Assembly (NCBI RefSeq): GCF_019443425.1
Contig: NZ_CP080382.1
Location: forward strand, 1,116,001 to 1,180,000
Length of the DNA: 64,000 nucleotides
Reading direction: 5' to 3'
Origin: Arthrobacter sp. PAMC25284
GTDB lineage: Bacteria > Actinomycetota > Actinomycetes > Actinomycetales > Micrococcaceae
The notes under the pieces are model-generated. The model was not told the DNA's origin. It saw nothing but the letters and a program-made list of their open reading frames with translations, and did no database searches. Both the position numbers and the translations under genes were made by a program. This document shows, in pieces, positions 39,514 through 48,760 of the stretch. Within the stretch, counting starts at the first letter, position 1; each line of letters begins with the position of its first letter.

Positions 39514-40617
39514 ATGACCACCTCCTTCGCGGCCTCAGCCGCTACGACCGTGCGCCCGCCATCGCGGGTCCGTCAACCCAACACCGTCGTCCTGAGCTAC
39601 TCGGAGCTCCTCAAAAGCGTCAAGGCTGCCGGGCTCCTCGAACGCCGGGTCGGATTTTACGTCACGGTATTTTCGGTTCTGGTTCTCCTGATGACCGCCA
39701 CCTGGTTCGGTTTCGCACTGATCGGCGACAGCTGGTTCCAGCTCCTGATCGCCGCCGCCCTAGGCATCCTGTGCACCCAGCTCAGCTTCCTGGCCCACGA
39801 GGCCGGCCACCGGCAGATCTTTGCCTCCCGGCGCGCCAACGATTGGGCTGCCCGGCTACTGGCCACGTCGGTCGCCGGCATCAGCTACTCCTGGTGGGAG
39901 CAGAAGCACGGCGCGCACCACAACCACCCGAACGTCATCTCCAAGGACCCGGACATTGCCACCGGTGCCATCGCCTTCCACCCCGAAGCCGCGGCGACCC
40001 GGCAGGGACGATTCTCTTTCCTGACCCGCAAGCAGGGCTGGCTCTTCTTCCCGTTGCTGTTCCTTGTTGGCCTGGGCCTGCAGATCGACTCGATCAAGTT
40101 CATCGTCCGCAGCGCCAAAGTCACACACCGCTGGGTTGAAATCCCAATCCTCGCGGCCCGGCTCAGTGTCCTCCCGGTGTTGGCCTTCACGTTCCTTCCG
40201 CTGGGCATGGCGTTCGCTTTCATCGGCGTCCAGCTCGGCGTCTTTGGCTTTTATATGGGCGCCTCGTTCGCGCCGAACCATAAAGGCATGCCCGTGCTGC
40301 CGGCGGACAGCCGGGTGGATTTCTTCAGCCGCCAGGTGCTGACGTCCCGCAATATCTCCGGCGGCCGCTTTATGGACATCCTTCTCGGCGGCCTCAACCG
40401 CCAGGCCGAGCACCATCTCTTCCCCGACATGGCCCGCCCGCAGCTCGACAAGGCAGCCGTGATCGTTCGCGAGTTCTGCGCCAAGCACCAGGTTCCCTAT
40501 ACGGAGACCACGCTGCTGCAGTCCTACGGCATCATCGTCCGCTACCTCAACGATGTCGGGCTGGCCGCCGGGCGCCACTTCGAATGCCCCATGGCCACGG
40601 TCACCCGCCGCTACTGA
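39514..40617 (+). CDS. Membrane fatty acid desaturase
   Basis: 367 residues, start ATG 39514. Three histidine boxes typical of membrane di-iron desaturases are seen: HEAGH (near 104), HGAHHNHPN (near 138) and QAEHHLF (near 304). Hydrophobic segments flank them (about 50-95 and 180-255). The Q-x-x-HH third box marks front-end or acyl-lipid type enzymes. It is likely to adjust membrane fluidity. Divergent from argC, sharing the 167-base intergenic region. Confidence 0.9.
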   Translation: MTTSFAASAATTVRPPSRVRQPNTVVLSYSELLKSVKAAGLLERRVGFYVTVFSVLVLLMTATWFGFALIGDSWFQLLIAAALGILCTQLSFLAHEAGHRQIFASRRANDWAARLLATSVAGISYSWWEQKHGAHHNHPNVISKDPDIATGAIAFHPEAAATRQGRFSFLTRKQGWLFFPLLFLVGLGLQIDSIKFIVRSAKVTHRWVEIPILAARLSVLPVLAFTFLPLGMAFAFIGVQLGVFGFYMGASFAPNHKGMPVLPADSRVDFFSRQVLTSRNISGGRFMDILLGGLNRQAEHHLFPDMARPQLDKAAVIVREFCAKHQVPYTETTLLQSYGIIVRYLNDVGLAAGRHFECPMATVTRRY

Positions 40618-40807
40618 ACGGCGCTCCGCTGCCCGGGACCCGGTCCTCCCGCCCAGGTCAGCAGCTGCCCGTCCCGACACGGCTCTCCGCTCGCGGCCGT
40701 TACGTCGTCGTGGCCGGCGCCGGTATCCCTAGGATGGGTGCAGGATCAGGGCCCGGACGTCCGGCTCTGGCATTCAGCAAGGAATATTCTGCCAGGCAAG
40801 GAGAGAC

Positions 40808-41773
40808 ATGATGCATGCAATAGTCGCCCGCGAGGCCGGGGGCCCCGGGGTCCTCAATCTGGCCGAGATGGAGCGCCCGGTTCCGGGTCCCGGCCAGCTG
40901 CTGGTCAAAGTTGCCGCGGCGGGCGTGAACTTCATCGACACGTACAAGCGCAGCGGCGTCTACAAAGTCCAGTACCCGTTCACGCCCGGCTCCGAAGCCG
41001 CCGGAACCGTGATGGAACTGGGGCAAGGCGTCACCGGTTTCTCCCCCGGCGACCGCGTGGCCACCGCCGAGGGCATCAACTGCTACGCCGGCTATGCCCT
41101 CGTCGATGGGGATAAAGCGCTGCCCGTCCCGCACGGCCTCGATGACTTCACCGCCGCAGCCCTGCCGCTGCAGGGCGTCACGGCGCACTACCTGATCAAC
41201 TCCACCTTCAAGGTCGAGCCGGACCACACTGTGCTGCTGCACGCCGGCGCGGGCGGCGTGGGACTCCTGATGATCCAGCTGCTCAAGGCCAGGGGCGCGC
41301 ACGTCATCACTACCGTCTCGACTGATGAGAAGGAACAGTTGGCCCGCGACGCCGGCGCCGACCACGTGCTGCGCTACGACGGCTTTGCTGACAAGGTCCG
41401 GGACCTCACCAGCGGGACGGGCGTCGACGTGGTCTATGACGGCGTCGGCAAGGACACCTTCGACGGCTCACTCGCTTCCCTGCGCGTCCGGGGCATGCTC
41501 GTGCTGTTCGGCGGTGCCTCCGGCCCGGTTCCGCCGTTCGACCCGCAGCGCCTCAATGCCGGCGGCTCACTGTTCCTGACCCGTCCGTCAATGGGCCACT
41601 ACCTGCGCGATGGGCAGGAACGCCGCTGGCGCTCCGACGAGATCTTCGCCGCTGCCGCCGACGGCAGCCTCACGGTCCGCATCGGGGCACGGTACCCGCT
41701 CGCCGAAGCGGCCCAGGCCCACGACGACCTTGAACAGCGCCGCACCACCGGCAAGGTCCTCCTGGTCCCATGA
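40808..41773 (+). CDS. NADPH:quinone oxidoreductase (zinc-independent MDR family)
   Basis: 321 residues with GAGAG ahead of the ATG. The GroES-like N-terminal half includes AAGVNFIDTYKRSGVY and PFTPGSEAAGTV; the Rossmann half has the NADPH loop HAGAGGVGLLMIQLLKA at about 142-158. No structural-zinc cysteines are present, as expected for QorA-type enzymes. It probably reduces quinones by one or two electrons. Convergent with the VOC gene, 16 bases apart. Confidence 0.92.
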   Translation: MMHAIVAREAGGPGVLNLAEMERPVPGPGQLLVKVAAAGVNFIDTYKRSGVYKVQYPFTPGSEAAGTVMELGQGVTGFSPGDRVATAEGINCYAGYALVDGDKALPVPHGLDDFTAAALPLQGVTAHYLINSTFKVEPDHTVLLHAGAGGVGLLMIQLLKARGAHVITTVSTDEKEQLARDAGADHVLRYDGFADKVRDLTSGTGVDVVYDGVGKDTFDGSLASLRVRGMLVLFGGASGPVPPFDPQRLNAGGSLFLTRPSMGHYLRDGQERRWRSDEIFAAAADGSLTVRIGARYPLAEAAQAHDDLEQRRTTGKVLLVP

Positions 41774-41789
41774 CCCGGCTGCGCCGGGC

Positions 41790-42182
41790 CTACTTGGGCA
41801 GGAAGAACTCCAGCGCAATGCCGTCCGGGTCCTTGAAGCTCAGCGCGTGTCCGTAGGACGCCTCCACAATCCCGCTGTGCGCCACTCCGATCCCGTCGAG
41901 GTGCGCGGCCCACTCGGCCAGTTCCGTACCGCTGGCCACCGCGAATCCAACGTGGTCCAGCCCGGGGTTCTGTTCATTGAAGCGTGTGTCACCGGGCGCC
42001 TCCCGGTGCTCGGTGAGGCCCAGAGACATCCCACCGCCGAGATCGAACTTGTGGCGGACGAACGGCCCATCGTTCATGGTCCCGGTGGGTCGCGCGTCCC
42101 ACAGCCGGGAGTAGAAGGCGACGCTGGCTTCAGCGTTGCTGACGGTGAGGGCGAGATGGTCTATCGCGGGCAAAGCGGGCAT
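41790..42182 (-). CDS. VOC superfamily (glyoxalase/bleomycin-resistance-like) protein
   Basis: 130 residues, from the ATG at 42182 (MPALPAIDHLALTVSNAE). Two beta-alpha-beta-beta-beta modules are seen, with likely metal ligands in the first strand (DHLALTV), in LDHVGFAV and in the final DPDGIALEFF. Substrate unknown. The longer frame upstream has no supporting features. Confidence 0.85.
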   Translation of the reverse strand: MPALPAIDHLALTVSNAEASVAFYSRLWDARPTGTMNDGPFVRHKFDLGGGMSLGLTEHREAPGDTRFNEQNPGLDHVGFAVASGTELAEWAAHLDGIGVAHSGIVEASYGHALSFKDPDGIALEFFLPK

Positions 42183-42327
42183 GACTGCTCCAGTGTGAGG
42201 GCGCCGGGCGCTGCCGGGCTGTGGGGTTCTTTGGTTATGCCCCACTGTATGCGGGCGGATTCCTGCTCCGCGGTCACAATCGGCGCCGGACGCCATACTC
42301 TGCTGCGCGACGTCGGGTCCCGGGACG

Positions 42328-42365
42328 CAGAAATCCCCGCAGCGCTGACGCTGCGGGGATTTCTG
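42328..42365. terminator. Strong hairpin terminator after pheT
   Basis: Perfect 17-bp stem with a 4-base loop, 24 bases beyond the pheT stop. The arms end in AAATC/GATTT, which gives a short U-rich end (GATTTCTG) in either direction. It isolates pheT from the VOC gene. Confidence 0.8.
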
Positions 42366-42389
42366 CTCATCTCAGGCGGCTGAGCGCGG

Positions 42390-44933
42390 TCAGCGCTGGA
42401 CTGCCCCGAACCGCTCGTGGGCAACCGCCACGGCGCTCTCCCGGGCCGCGGATGCCTCGTCGGCCGTCAGCGTGCGGTCATCGGCACGGAAACGCAGGCT
42501 GAATGCCAGCGACTTTTTGCCGTCCTCGATGCCTTTGCCTTCGTAGACGTCGAACAGGGCGACATCCTCGAGCAGTTCACCGGCCCCCTCCCGCAGCGCC
42601 GACAGGACTTCGTCCGAGGGAATCTCCCGGGGCACCACGAGGGCGACGTCCTGGCTGGCCACCGGGAAGGTGGAGATGTGCCGGGCGACGATCACATCGG
42701 CCGCGGCCTCGAAGAGGGCATCCGCGTTCAGTTCGAACGCAACCGAGCGGGCAGGCATGTCCTGTGCCGCGAGCAGCTTCGGATGCAGTTCACCGGCGTA
42801 GCCCACCACCTCGCCGGAGCGCAGCGTCAGCTGCGCGGCCCGGCCCGGGTGGAACGCCTGGTGCTGGCCCTGGTTGACGAGGATTTCGACGCCAAGGACG
42901 TCACCGGCGAGCCGGGCGAAGTCCAGTGCGTCAGCCCAGTCCCAGGCCCTCGGCGCATGCGCCGGGGCGGCCGGTGAATCATGGCCGGTCAGGACCGCAG
43001 CGAGGTGCAGCGGCTGGTTCGGAACGCCGTCGTACAGTCCGTCCAGCACCTCTGCATCAGGCTTGACGCCGAGCGGCGGAATGGTGGCCGTCCCGAGCGT
43101 TTCGCCCGGGAGGAAGACGAGTCCGGCTTCGAACAGGGCCAGGTCGCGGAAGCCTCGCGAGTGGTTGCGCTTGGCCACCTCGATCAGGCCCGGCAGGACG
43201 GAGGTCCGCAGGAAGCCGTGTTCCTCGCTGATCGGGTTGGCAAGCTTGAGGGCTTTCCGTTCGGCGCCTTCGGTGGCCACCCCGAAGATGTCGTTGGCGG
43301 CCTTGGTAGCGAACGGGTAGGCCAGGACCTCGGTCAGGCCGGCATCCGCCATTGCCTGGATCAGGCGGCGGCGCTGCTGCTGGATGCGGCTCAGGCCGCG
43401 GCCCGGGGGCGCCACCGGCAGGGTCGCGGGGATCTTGTCGTAGCCGACCAGCCGGGCGATTTCCTCGGAGAGGTCTTCCTTGGTTTCCAGGTCGTGGCGC
43501 CAGCTCGGGGCCGTGACTAGATAACCGGCGTCGTTCTTTTCGACGTCGGCGCCCAGGTCCTCGAGCGAGGTGACGATCTGCTCCTCGGTGAAGTCGATCC
43601 CGATCCGTTCCGCGGCGAACCCGGCCGGAAGGTCGATGGTCACGGCCGCCGGTGCGGTCCCGACGTCGGTCCCCTCGGCAGCGGCGGTACCGCCGGCCAG
43701 CTCGACTAGCAGGTCGACGGCGCGCTGCGCGGCAATCCCGGCAACGTGCCAGTCCACTCCCCTCTCGAAGCGCTTGGAGGCCTCGGACGGCAGCTTGTGG
43801 CGGCGTCGGGAGCGGGCAATCGAGACTTCCTCGAAGTGCGCGGCCTCGATCAGGACCGTCGACGTCGCATCGCTGACTTCGGTGGAGGCGCCGCCCATCA
43901 CACCGGCGACGCCGATCGGGCCGGACGCGTCCGTGATCAGGAGGTCTTCGGCGTCGAGCGCGCGGTCTTTGCCGTCCAGGGTGCGCAGCTTCTCGCCGGC
44001 AACGGCACGCCGGACGACGATGTCGCCGGAGAGCTTGTCCTGGTCGTAGAAGTGCAGCGGCTGCCCGAGCTCCAGCATGACGTAGTTGGAGATGTCCACG
44101 GGCAGCGAGATCGACCGGATGCCGGCGAGCCGCAGGCGGGAGGACATCCACGGCGGGGTGGGCCGGGCGGCATCCACGCCATGCACGGTGCGGGCCACGA
44201 ACCGGTCGCATCCGGGCTTGCCGTAGATCGGTGCGTCGTCGTTGATTTTGACGCCGTAACCGCCGGAGAGCGCGGCGGGCGCCTGGACCTTGGAGGCCGG
44301 ATCGGTGAACGTCGTGCCGGTCGCGTGGGCATATTCACGGGCGACGCCGCGGATCGAGAAGCAGTAGCTGCGGTCCGGGGTCACGTTAATTTCCGCGGCC
44401 TGGTCGTAGAGACCGAGCAGTTCCATGGCATCGGTGCCGAGTTCCGGGTCGAGGCCGATCCGGGAGAGCACGAGGATGCCGTCGTGGTCCTCGCCGATGC
44501 CCAGTTCACGGACGGAGGCGATCATGCCGGCGGACAGGTGACCGTAAGTCTTGCGCGCGGAAATGCGGAAGTCGCCGGGCAGCACGGCACCGGGAAGGGT
44601 GACTACCACTTTGTCGCCTTCAACGAAGTTGTGGGCGCCGCAAATGATGCCCTGCACACCGGAGGGGTCGATACCGTCGCCGGTGAGGCTCTGGGTCTGG
44701 CTTTCGGGGACAACCCGGACCTGGCACCAGTTGATGGTCTTGCCGTTGGATTGGGGTTCCTTCACGATGCTCAGCACCTGGCCGACCACGATCGGGCCTT
44801 GAATGGAGTCCGTGGGGCGGTGGACTTCTTCTTCTTCGAGGCCGACCTTAACCAGTTCGGCCATGACGTCTTCGGCCGATGCTCCGGCCGGTACCTGAGC
44901 TGATTCACGCAGCCAGGAAAGGGGGATACGCAT
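42390..44933 (-). CDS. pheT: Phenylalanyl-tRNA synthetase beta subunit
   Basis: 847 residues starting MRIPLSWLRE at 44933, only 2 bases after the pheS stop. Domains in order: EMAP/OB tRNA-binding region (about 40-150, with GDKVVVTLPGAVLPG), B3/B4 editing domain (about 210-390), B5 (about 400-490), the catalytic-like core, and the C-terminal ferredoxin-fold anticodon-binding domain ending DRTLTADEASAARESAVAVA. Forms an alpha2beta2 enzyme with PheS. An apparently longer frame upstream is out of register with pheS. Confidence 0.97.
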   Translation of the reverse strand: MRIPLSWLRESAQVPAGASAEDVMAELVKVGLEEEEVHRPTDSIQGPIVVGQVLSIVKEPQSNGKTINWCQVRVVPESQTQSLTGDGIDPSGVQGIICGAHNFVEGDKVVVTLPGAVLPGDFRISARKTYGHLSAGMIASVRELGIGEDHDGILVLSRIGLDPELGTDAMELLGLYDQAAEINVTPDRSYCFSIRGVAREYAHATGTTFTDPASKVQAPAALSGGYGVKINDDAPIYGKPGCDRFVARTVHGVDAARPTPPWMSSRLRLAGIRSISLPVDISNYVMLELGQPLHFYDQDKLSGDIVVRRAVAGEKLRTLDGKDRALDAEDLLITDASGPIGVAGVMGGASTEVSDATSTVLIEAAHFEEVSIARSRRRHKLPSEASKRFERGVDWHVAGIAAQRAVDLLVELAGGTAAAEGTDVGTAPAAVTIDLPAGFAAERIGIDFTEEQIVTSLEDLGADVEKNDAGYLVTAPSWRHDLETKEDLSEEIARLVGYDKIPATLPVAPPGRGLSRIQQQRRRLIQAMADAGLTEVLAYPFATKAANDIFGVATEGAERKALKLANPISEEHGFLRTSVLPGLIEVAKRNHSRGFRDLALFEAGLVFLPGETLGTATIPPLGVKPDAEVLDGLYDGVPNQPLHLAAVLTGHDSPAAPAHAPRAWDWADALDFARLAGDVLGVEILVNQGQHQAFHPGRAAQLTLRSGEVVGYAGELHPKLLAAQDMPARSVAFELNADALFEAAADVIVARHISTFPVASQDVALVVPREIPSDEVLSALREGAGELLEDVALFDVYEGKGIEDGKKSLAFSLRFRADDRTLTADEASAARESAVAVAHERFGAVQR

Positions 44934-44935
44934 TC

Positions 44936-45997
44936 TTAGATCTCCATCCCGAAGTGCTCGCTGAAACGTACATCGCCTTCGATCATGTCCCGCATGTCGC
45001 CGACTTCGTTGCGGAACATCAGCGTGCGCTCGATGCCCATGCCGAAGGCAAAACCTGAATAGACGTCCGGATCGATGCCGGCGGCGCGGAGAACGTTGGG
45101 GTTGATCATGCCGCAGCCACCCCACTCGATCCAGCGCGGGCCGCCCTTCGCGCCCGGGTGCCAGATATCCAGCTCGGCGGACGGCTCGGTGAACGGGAAG
45201 TAGTTCGGGCGCAGGCGGATCTGGGCGTCGTCGCCGAACATCTGCCGGGCGAAGTGCTCCAGGGTGCCGCGGAGGTCGGCCATGGACAGGTGCTTGTCGA
45301 TGGCCAGGCCCTCGAACTGGTGGAACACCGGGGTGTGCGTGGCGTCGAGCTCGTCGGTGCGGAACACCTTGCCGGGGCACAACACGTAGATGGGCAGTTC
45401 ACGCTCCAGCATGGAGCGGACCTGCACCGGGGAGGTGTGGGTGCGCATCAGCAGGTGCGCTTCGGGCGGCTCCACAAAGAACGTGTCCTGCATGTCGCGG
45501 GCGGGGTGGTCCGGCTTGAAGTTCAGTGCGTCGAAGTTGAACCACTCGGACTCGACCTCGGGCCCTTCGGCGATTTCCCAGCCCATGCCGACGAAGATGT
45601 CCGCGACCCGGTCCTGCAGGGTGGACAGCGGGTGGCGCGCGCCGGCTTTGCGGCGGCGGGGACCTGCTGTGACATCCACGGTCTCTTCGAGGAGGATCCG
45701 GGCGTCGTTCTCGGCTTCAAGCTCGGCGGTGCGGTCGGCGAGCGCCTTGTTGACGCGTCCGCGGGAGGAGCCCATGAGTTTTCCGGCGGCGGCCTTCTGG
45801 TCCTTCGGCAACCCGCCGATCTCACGGTTGGCGAGGCTCAGCGCGGACTTTTCGCCGGTATGCGCAAGACGCACAGCCTTGAGTTCTTCGAGCGTGGCAG
45901 CGTCGGCAATGGCGACGACGGCCTGGTCTACGGCGGCGGTGATGGCGGCTTCATCCAGAGGATTCGGGATGGCAGCGCCCGGCAAAGTGTCAGTCAT
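44936..45997 (-). CDS. pheS: Phenylalanyl-tRNA synthetase alpha subunit
   Basis: 353 residues. N-terminal coiled coil (about 20-110), then the class II catalytic core: motif 2 around VFRTDELDATHTPVFHQFEG and motif 3 around GFAFGMGIERTLMFRN. The Phe-pocket residues in PNYFPFTEPSAE are conserved. The 283 bases upstream (45998-46280) hold no gene; its promoter was not identified with confidence. Confidence 0.97.
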   Translation of the reverse strand: MTDTLPGAAIPNPLDEAAITAAVDQAVVAIADAATLEELKAVRLAHTGEKSALSLANREIGGLPKDQKAAAGKLMGSSRGRVNKALADRTAELEAENDARILLEETVDVTAGPRRRKAGARHPLSTLQDRVADIFVGMGWEIAEGPEVESEWFNFDALNFKPDHPARDMQDTFFVEPPEAHLLMRTHTSPVQVRSMLERELPIYVLCPGKVFRTDELDATHTPVFHQFEGLAIDKHLSMADLRGTLEHFARQMFGDDAQIRLRPNYFPFTEPSAELDIWHPGAKGGPRWIEWGGCGMINPNVLRAAGIDPDVYSGFAFGMGIERTLMFRNEVGDMRDMIEGDVRFSEHFGMEI

Positions 45998-46280
45998 CTA
46001 CTGTTCTTAGCTCCGAGTCGGGTCACGCCAACAGCACCGGCACAGCACGGGGCATGCGATCGGGCAGTTGACATAGGGCTGGGCCCGCCGAAATCCCTCC
46101 GGCGGACGCTCCCATCCAGTCTAGTAGAAGGCGTACCCCTGCCCGAACGTGACGGCTGCCTGTTTCAGGCGCCCAGTAGGCGGCGTTCGTGGGCAAGGAC
46201 AATCAGTTGACTGAGCACACCAGGCATCCCCGCTGGTTGCGCGATGGGTGCGGGAGCGTGCAAAAGATGGGGAACCGCAT

Positions 46281-47378
46281 TCAGGCCTTCGCTATGGCCT
46301 CTTCAAGCGCCCCGAGCACCAGGGTTACGGTTGACTTGTCCGCATTTGGGCCCATCGTGCCGATCCGCCAGAGTGTTGACGCGAACTTTCCCACCCCGGC
46401 CCCGATCTCAATACTGAAGTTTTCCAAAAGGTAACGGCGGACGGCAGCCGAATCAACGCCGTCGGGCACGTTGACAGTGGTGAGGCTCGGCAACCGGTGC
46501 CCTTCCGCGGCGAAGAGCGTCAGCCCCAGCTCCTGCAGCCCGGCCTGCAGTGCCGCACCGGTAGCCCGGTGGCGCGCCCAAACGGTCTCGAGACCCTCGT
46601 TCAGGATCCGGTCCAGGCCGGCCTCGAGCCCCGCAATCATGGTGACCGGAGCGGTGTGGTGATATGTCCTGCCGCTGCCGCTCGCCGCCCCTGCGTATCC
46701 GCCGAGCAGGCCGATGTCCAGGTACCACGAGCGTGGATCTTTGACCCGCCGCTCGAACGCACGATCGGAAACGGTGAACGGGGACAGCCCGGGCGGCACA
46801 CCCAGGCACTTTTGTGTTCCGGCATAGCCGACGTCGATCCCCCAGTCGTCGGCGAGCAGCTCCAGCCCGCCGATGGACGTCACGGCGTCGACAATGAACA
46901 GGGCGTCGCCCTTCATCCGCCCCAACGGGGCAACATCGGACAGCACGCCCGTGGAGGTCTCGGCGTGCACCGCCGCGATCACCTTCGGGTGCGGGTGGGC
47001 TTCCAGGACACGTTCGACGTCGACCGGCTGGCCCCACGGGTGATCCACCCTCACCACCTCTGCACCGCAGCGGCGGGCCACTTCACACATGCGATCACCG
47101 AAGAGCCCGTTGACCGCGATCACGGCAACGTCACCCTCCTCCACCGTGTTCACGAACGCCGCCTCCATTCCCCCGGACCCGGTGGCGCTCAGCGGCAGGG
47201 TCCTTGCGTTGGCTGTCCCCCACACCTTCCGGAGGCCTTCGCAGGTGTTGTCCAGCCGCTCGAGGAACACCGGATCCAGGTGCCCGATCACAGGGTGCGC
47301 CAACGCCGCGGTCACTTCCGGATAGCAGTTGCCCGGCCCGGGGCCGAAGAGGTGACGGGACGTCAGGTTCATGGCCAT
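46281..47378 (-). CDS. PLP-dependent aminotransferase, alanine/serine-glyoxylate type
   Basis: 365 residues; class V fold. It starts with LFGPGPGNCYPEVTAAL, the usual N-terminal substrate motif, and has the SGTGG-like SATGSGGMEAA cofactor loop. The PLP lysine is in AGTQKCLGVPPGLSPF, with the aspartate of FIVDAVTSIGG. AAGGAG stands ahead of two possible ATGs (47378 and 47372). It likely converts glyoxylate to glycine using alanine or serine; the preferred donor is uncertain. Confidence 0.88.
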   Translation of the reverse strand: MAMNLTSRHLFGPGPGNCYPEVTAALAHPVIGHLDPVFLERLDNTCEGLRKVWGTANARTLPLSATGSGGMEAAFVNTVEEGDVAVIAVNGLFGDRMCEVARRCGAEVVRVDHPWGQPVDVERVLEAHPHPKVIAAVHAETSTGVLSDVAPLGRMKGDALFIVDAVTSIGGLELLADDWGIDVGYAGTQKCLGVPPGLSPFTVSDRAFERRVKDPRSWYLDIGLLGGYAGAASGSGRTYHHTAPVTMIAGLEAGLDRILNEGLETVWARHRATGAALQAGLQELGLTLFAAEGHRLPSLTTVNVPDGVDSAAVRRYLLENFSIEIGAGVGKFASTLWRIGTMGPNADKSTVTLVLGALEEAIAKA

Positions 47379-47552
47379 GCATCTCCTTCAACGCGTTGAG
47401 GTCATTCTCCCCTGCGGCGTGCCCGCAAGCCATCGGTTCGCCGGACAAAGAGTCCGAGTCCGGCCCGGGCGCTGCCGGCGCCCGCGGGCCCCAAACGGGG
47501 CCGAGGCGGAGCGTGCCGATGCCGCTTCAGGCTCACCCGCTAGCATGGCCTC

Positions 47553-48020
47553 ATGACGCCCGGGGAACAACTGCGGCAGATCGCCAACGCCGTGAATGGA
47601 TCAACCCTGCTGGGGTTGCTGCTGGCCGGTGCCGCCCGTACCTCTGTGAGCGCCGGGCCGGCCGGGCTGCTGGTCGCGTGCGACTACCGGTGGCGGCTCC
47701 CCGTGGCCCGGGCGTTTACCGTGGGCAATGTGGTGCTGTTCCGTGCCGGCCGGGCAGAGGCCCTGGCTGATCGGGTGCTGCTGGGCCACGAAGCCCGGCA
47801 CTGCACGCAATATGCCTGGTGCCTCGGCGTACCCTTCCTGCCGTTGTTTTTCGTGGCCGCCGCCTGGTCACTGTGGCGGACCGGCAACCCGGGGACCGGC
47901 AACGTCTTTGAACGGCACGCCGGCCTGCGGGCGGGCGGATACCCGGAGCCGGGCATACGACCCAGTGATCCGGATCCCCGCCCCGAGGACCCGTTTGCCC
48001 CCGACCACTACGAGGTGTGA
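47553..48020 (+). CDS. Small protein with HExxH motif, function unknown
   Basis: 155 residues. A conserved-looking block LLGHEARHCTQYAW (about 77-90) contains a HExxH zinc-binding pattern and is followed by a hydrophobic segment (VPFLPLFFVAAAWSLW). The N-terminal half has a small hydrophobic stretch around residue 20, and the C-terminus is proline- and aspartate-rich. Similar HE-x-x-H-x-x-Q blocks are seen in putative metallopeptidase-like domains, but no further ligand is evident. The SIMPL gene starts one base after its stop, so the two are probably co-transcribed. Confidence 0.65.
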   Translation: MTPGEQLRQIANAVNGSTLLGLLLAGAARTSVSAGPAGLLVACDYRWRLPVARAFTVGNVVLFRAGRAEALADRVLLGHEARHCTQYAWCLGVPFLPLFFVAAAWSLWRTGNPGTGNVFERHAGLRAGGYPEPGIRPSDPDPRPEDPFAPDHYEV

Positions 48021-48021
48021 C

Positions 48022-48657
48022 ATGACTGAGAACCCCCGGACCATCTCCGTCAGCGGCTCCGGCAGCGCCGAAGCCGCGCCGGATCTGCTGACCCTCACTT
48101 TTGGCGTCGAGTCCCGGCGCGACAATGTGGCGGCCGCGTACGGCGACGCCGGTAAGGCCGCCACGGCTGTCACCGCCGCGCTCCGGGACCGCGGCGTCGC
48201 GGACCGGGACATCACCACTTCCGGCCTCAATGTCCGCGCCGAAGTCACCTGGCAGGAGGGGCAGGGCCAGACCGTCTCCGGCTATCTCGCCTCCAGCACC
48301 CTCTGCGTCCGGATCCGTGCGCTGGCGGCGTCCTCGGACATCATTGCGGCGGCCGTTGCAGCCGGCGGCGACGACGTCCGGCTCCAGGGGCTGGTACTGG
48401 GTTTCGCAGACTCTTCCTCCGTCGAGGCCCGCGCCCGCGAGGCTGCCTGGAACGACGCCCTCAACACGGCACAGCATTACGCCGCCCTGGCCGGGACCAG
48501 CCTGGGAAAAGTCATCTCCGTGACCCAGCAGTCCGGTGTCCAGCCGCCCGTCCCGATGGCGGCCATGCAGCGGGCCGCCGCCACGGAGTCGCTCAGCGTC
48601 GAGGCCGGGCAGTCCAGCATGAGCGCCGCGATTGGCGTGGTCTGGGAACTCGCCTGA
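48022..48657 (+). CDS. SIMPL (DUF541) domain protein
   Basis: 211 residues starting MTENPRTISVSGSGSAEA. The ISVSGSGSAEAAPDLLTLTFGVE opening and the alternating strands with VTAALRDRGVADRDITTSGLNV are typical of SIMPL/BP26 proteins. No signal peptide or lipobox is visible, unlike many secreted members, so it may be cytoplasmic. Family members form oligomeric rings and are linked to stress or signalling; the role here is unknown. Confidence 0.82.
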   Translation: MTENPRTISVSGSGSAEAAPDLLTLTFGVESRRDNVAAAYGDAGKAATAVTAALRDRGVADRDITTSGLNVRAEVTWQEGQGQTVSGYLASSTLCVRIRALAASSDIIAAAVAAGGDDVRLQGLVLGFADSSSVEARAREAAWNDALNTAQHYAALAGTSLGKVISVTQQSGVQPPVPMAAMQRAAATESLSVEAGQSSMSAAIGVVWELA

Positions 48658-48736
48658 TCCGCCGAGTAATATGCTGCGGGTGGCAGTCGGGCGCCCATCG
48701 TTCCCGCCCGCAGCGTGCGACGGCCTTGACTTATCA

Positions 48737-48752
48737 TCGAACATATCTTCGA
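48737..48752. promoter_or_regulatory. LexA (SOS) box upstream of radical SAM gene
   Basis: TCGAACATATCTTCGA matches the actinobacterial/Bacillus-type SOS box TCGAAC-N4-GTTCGA at 11 of 12 fixed positions. It sits 8 bases upstream of the ATG at 48761, so LexA would block initiation. I recall that the mycobacterial homologue (Rv2578c) was listed with an SOS box, which agrees. Confidence 0.8.
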
Positions 48753-48760
48753 ATAGAGGC

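Noticed and set aside
44934..45380. Extension of pheT upstream to 45380
   Set aside because: The extension overlaps pheS in another frame; the MRIPLSWL start at 44933 is the conserved pheT beginning.
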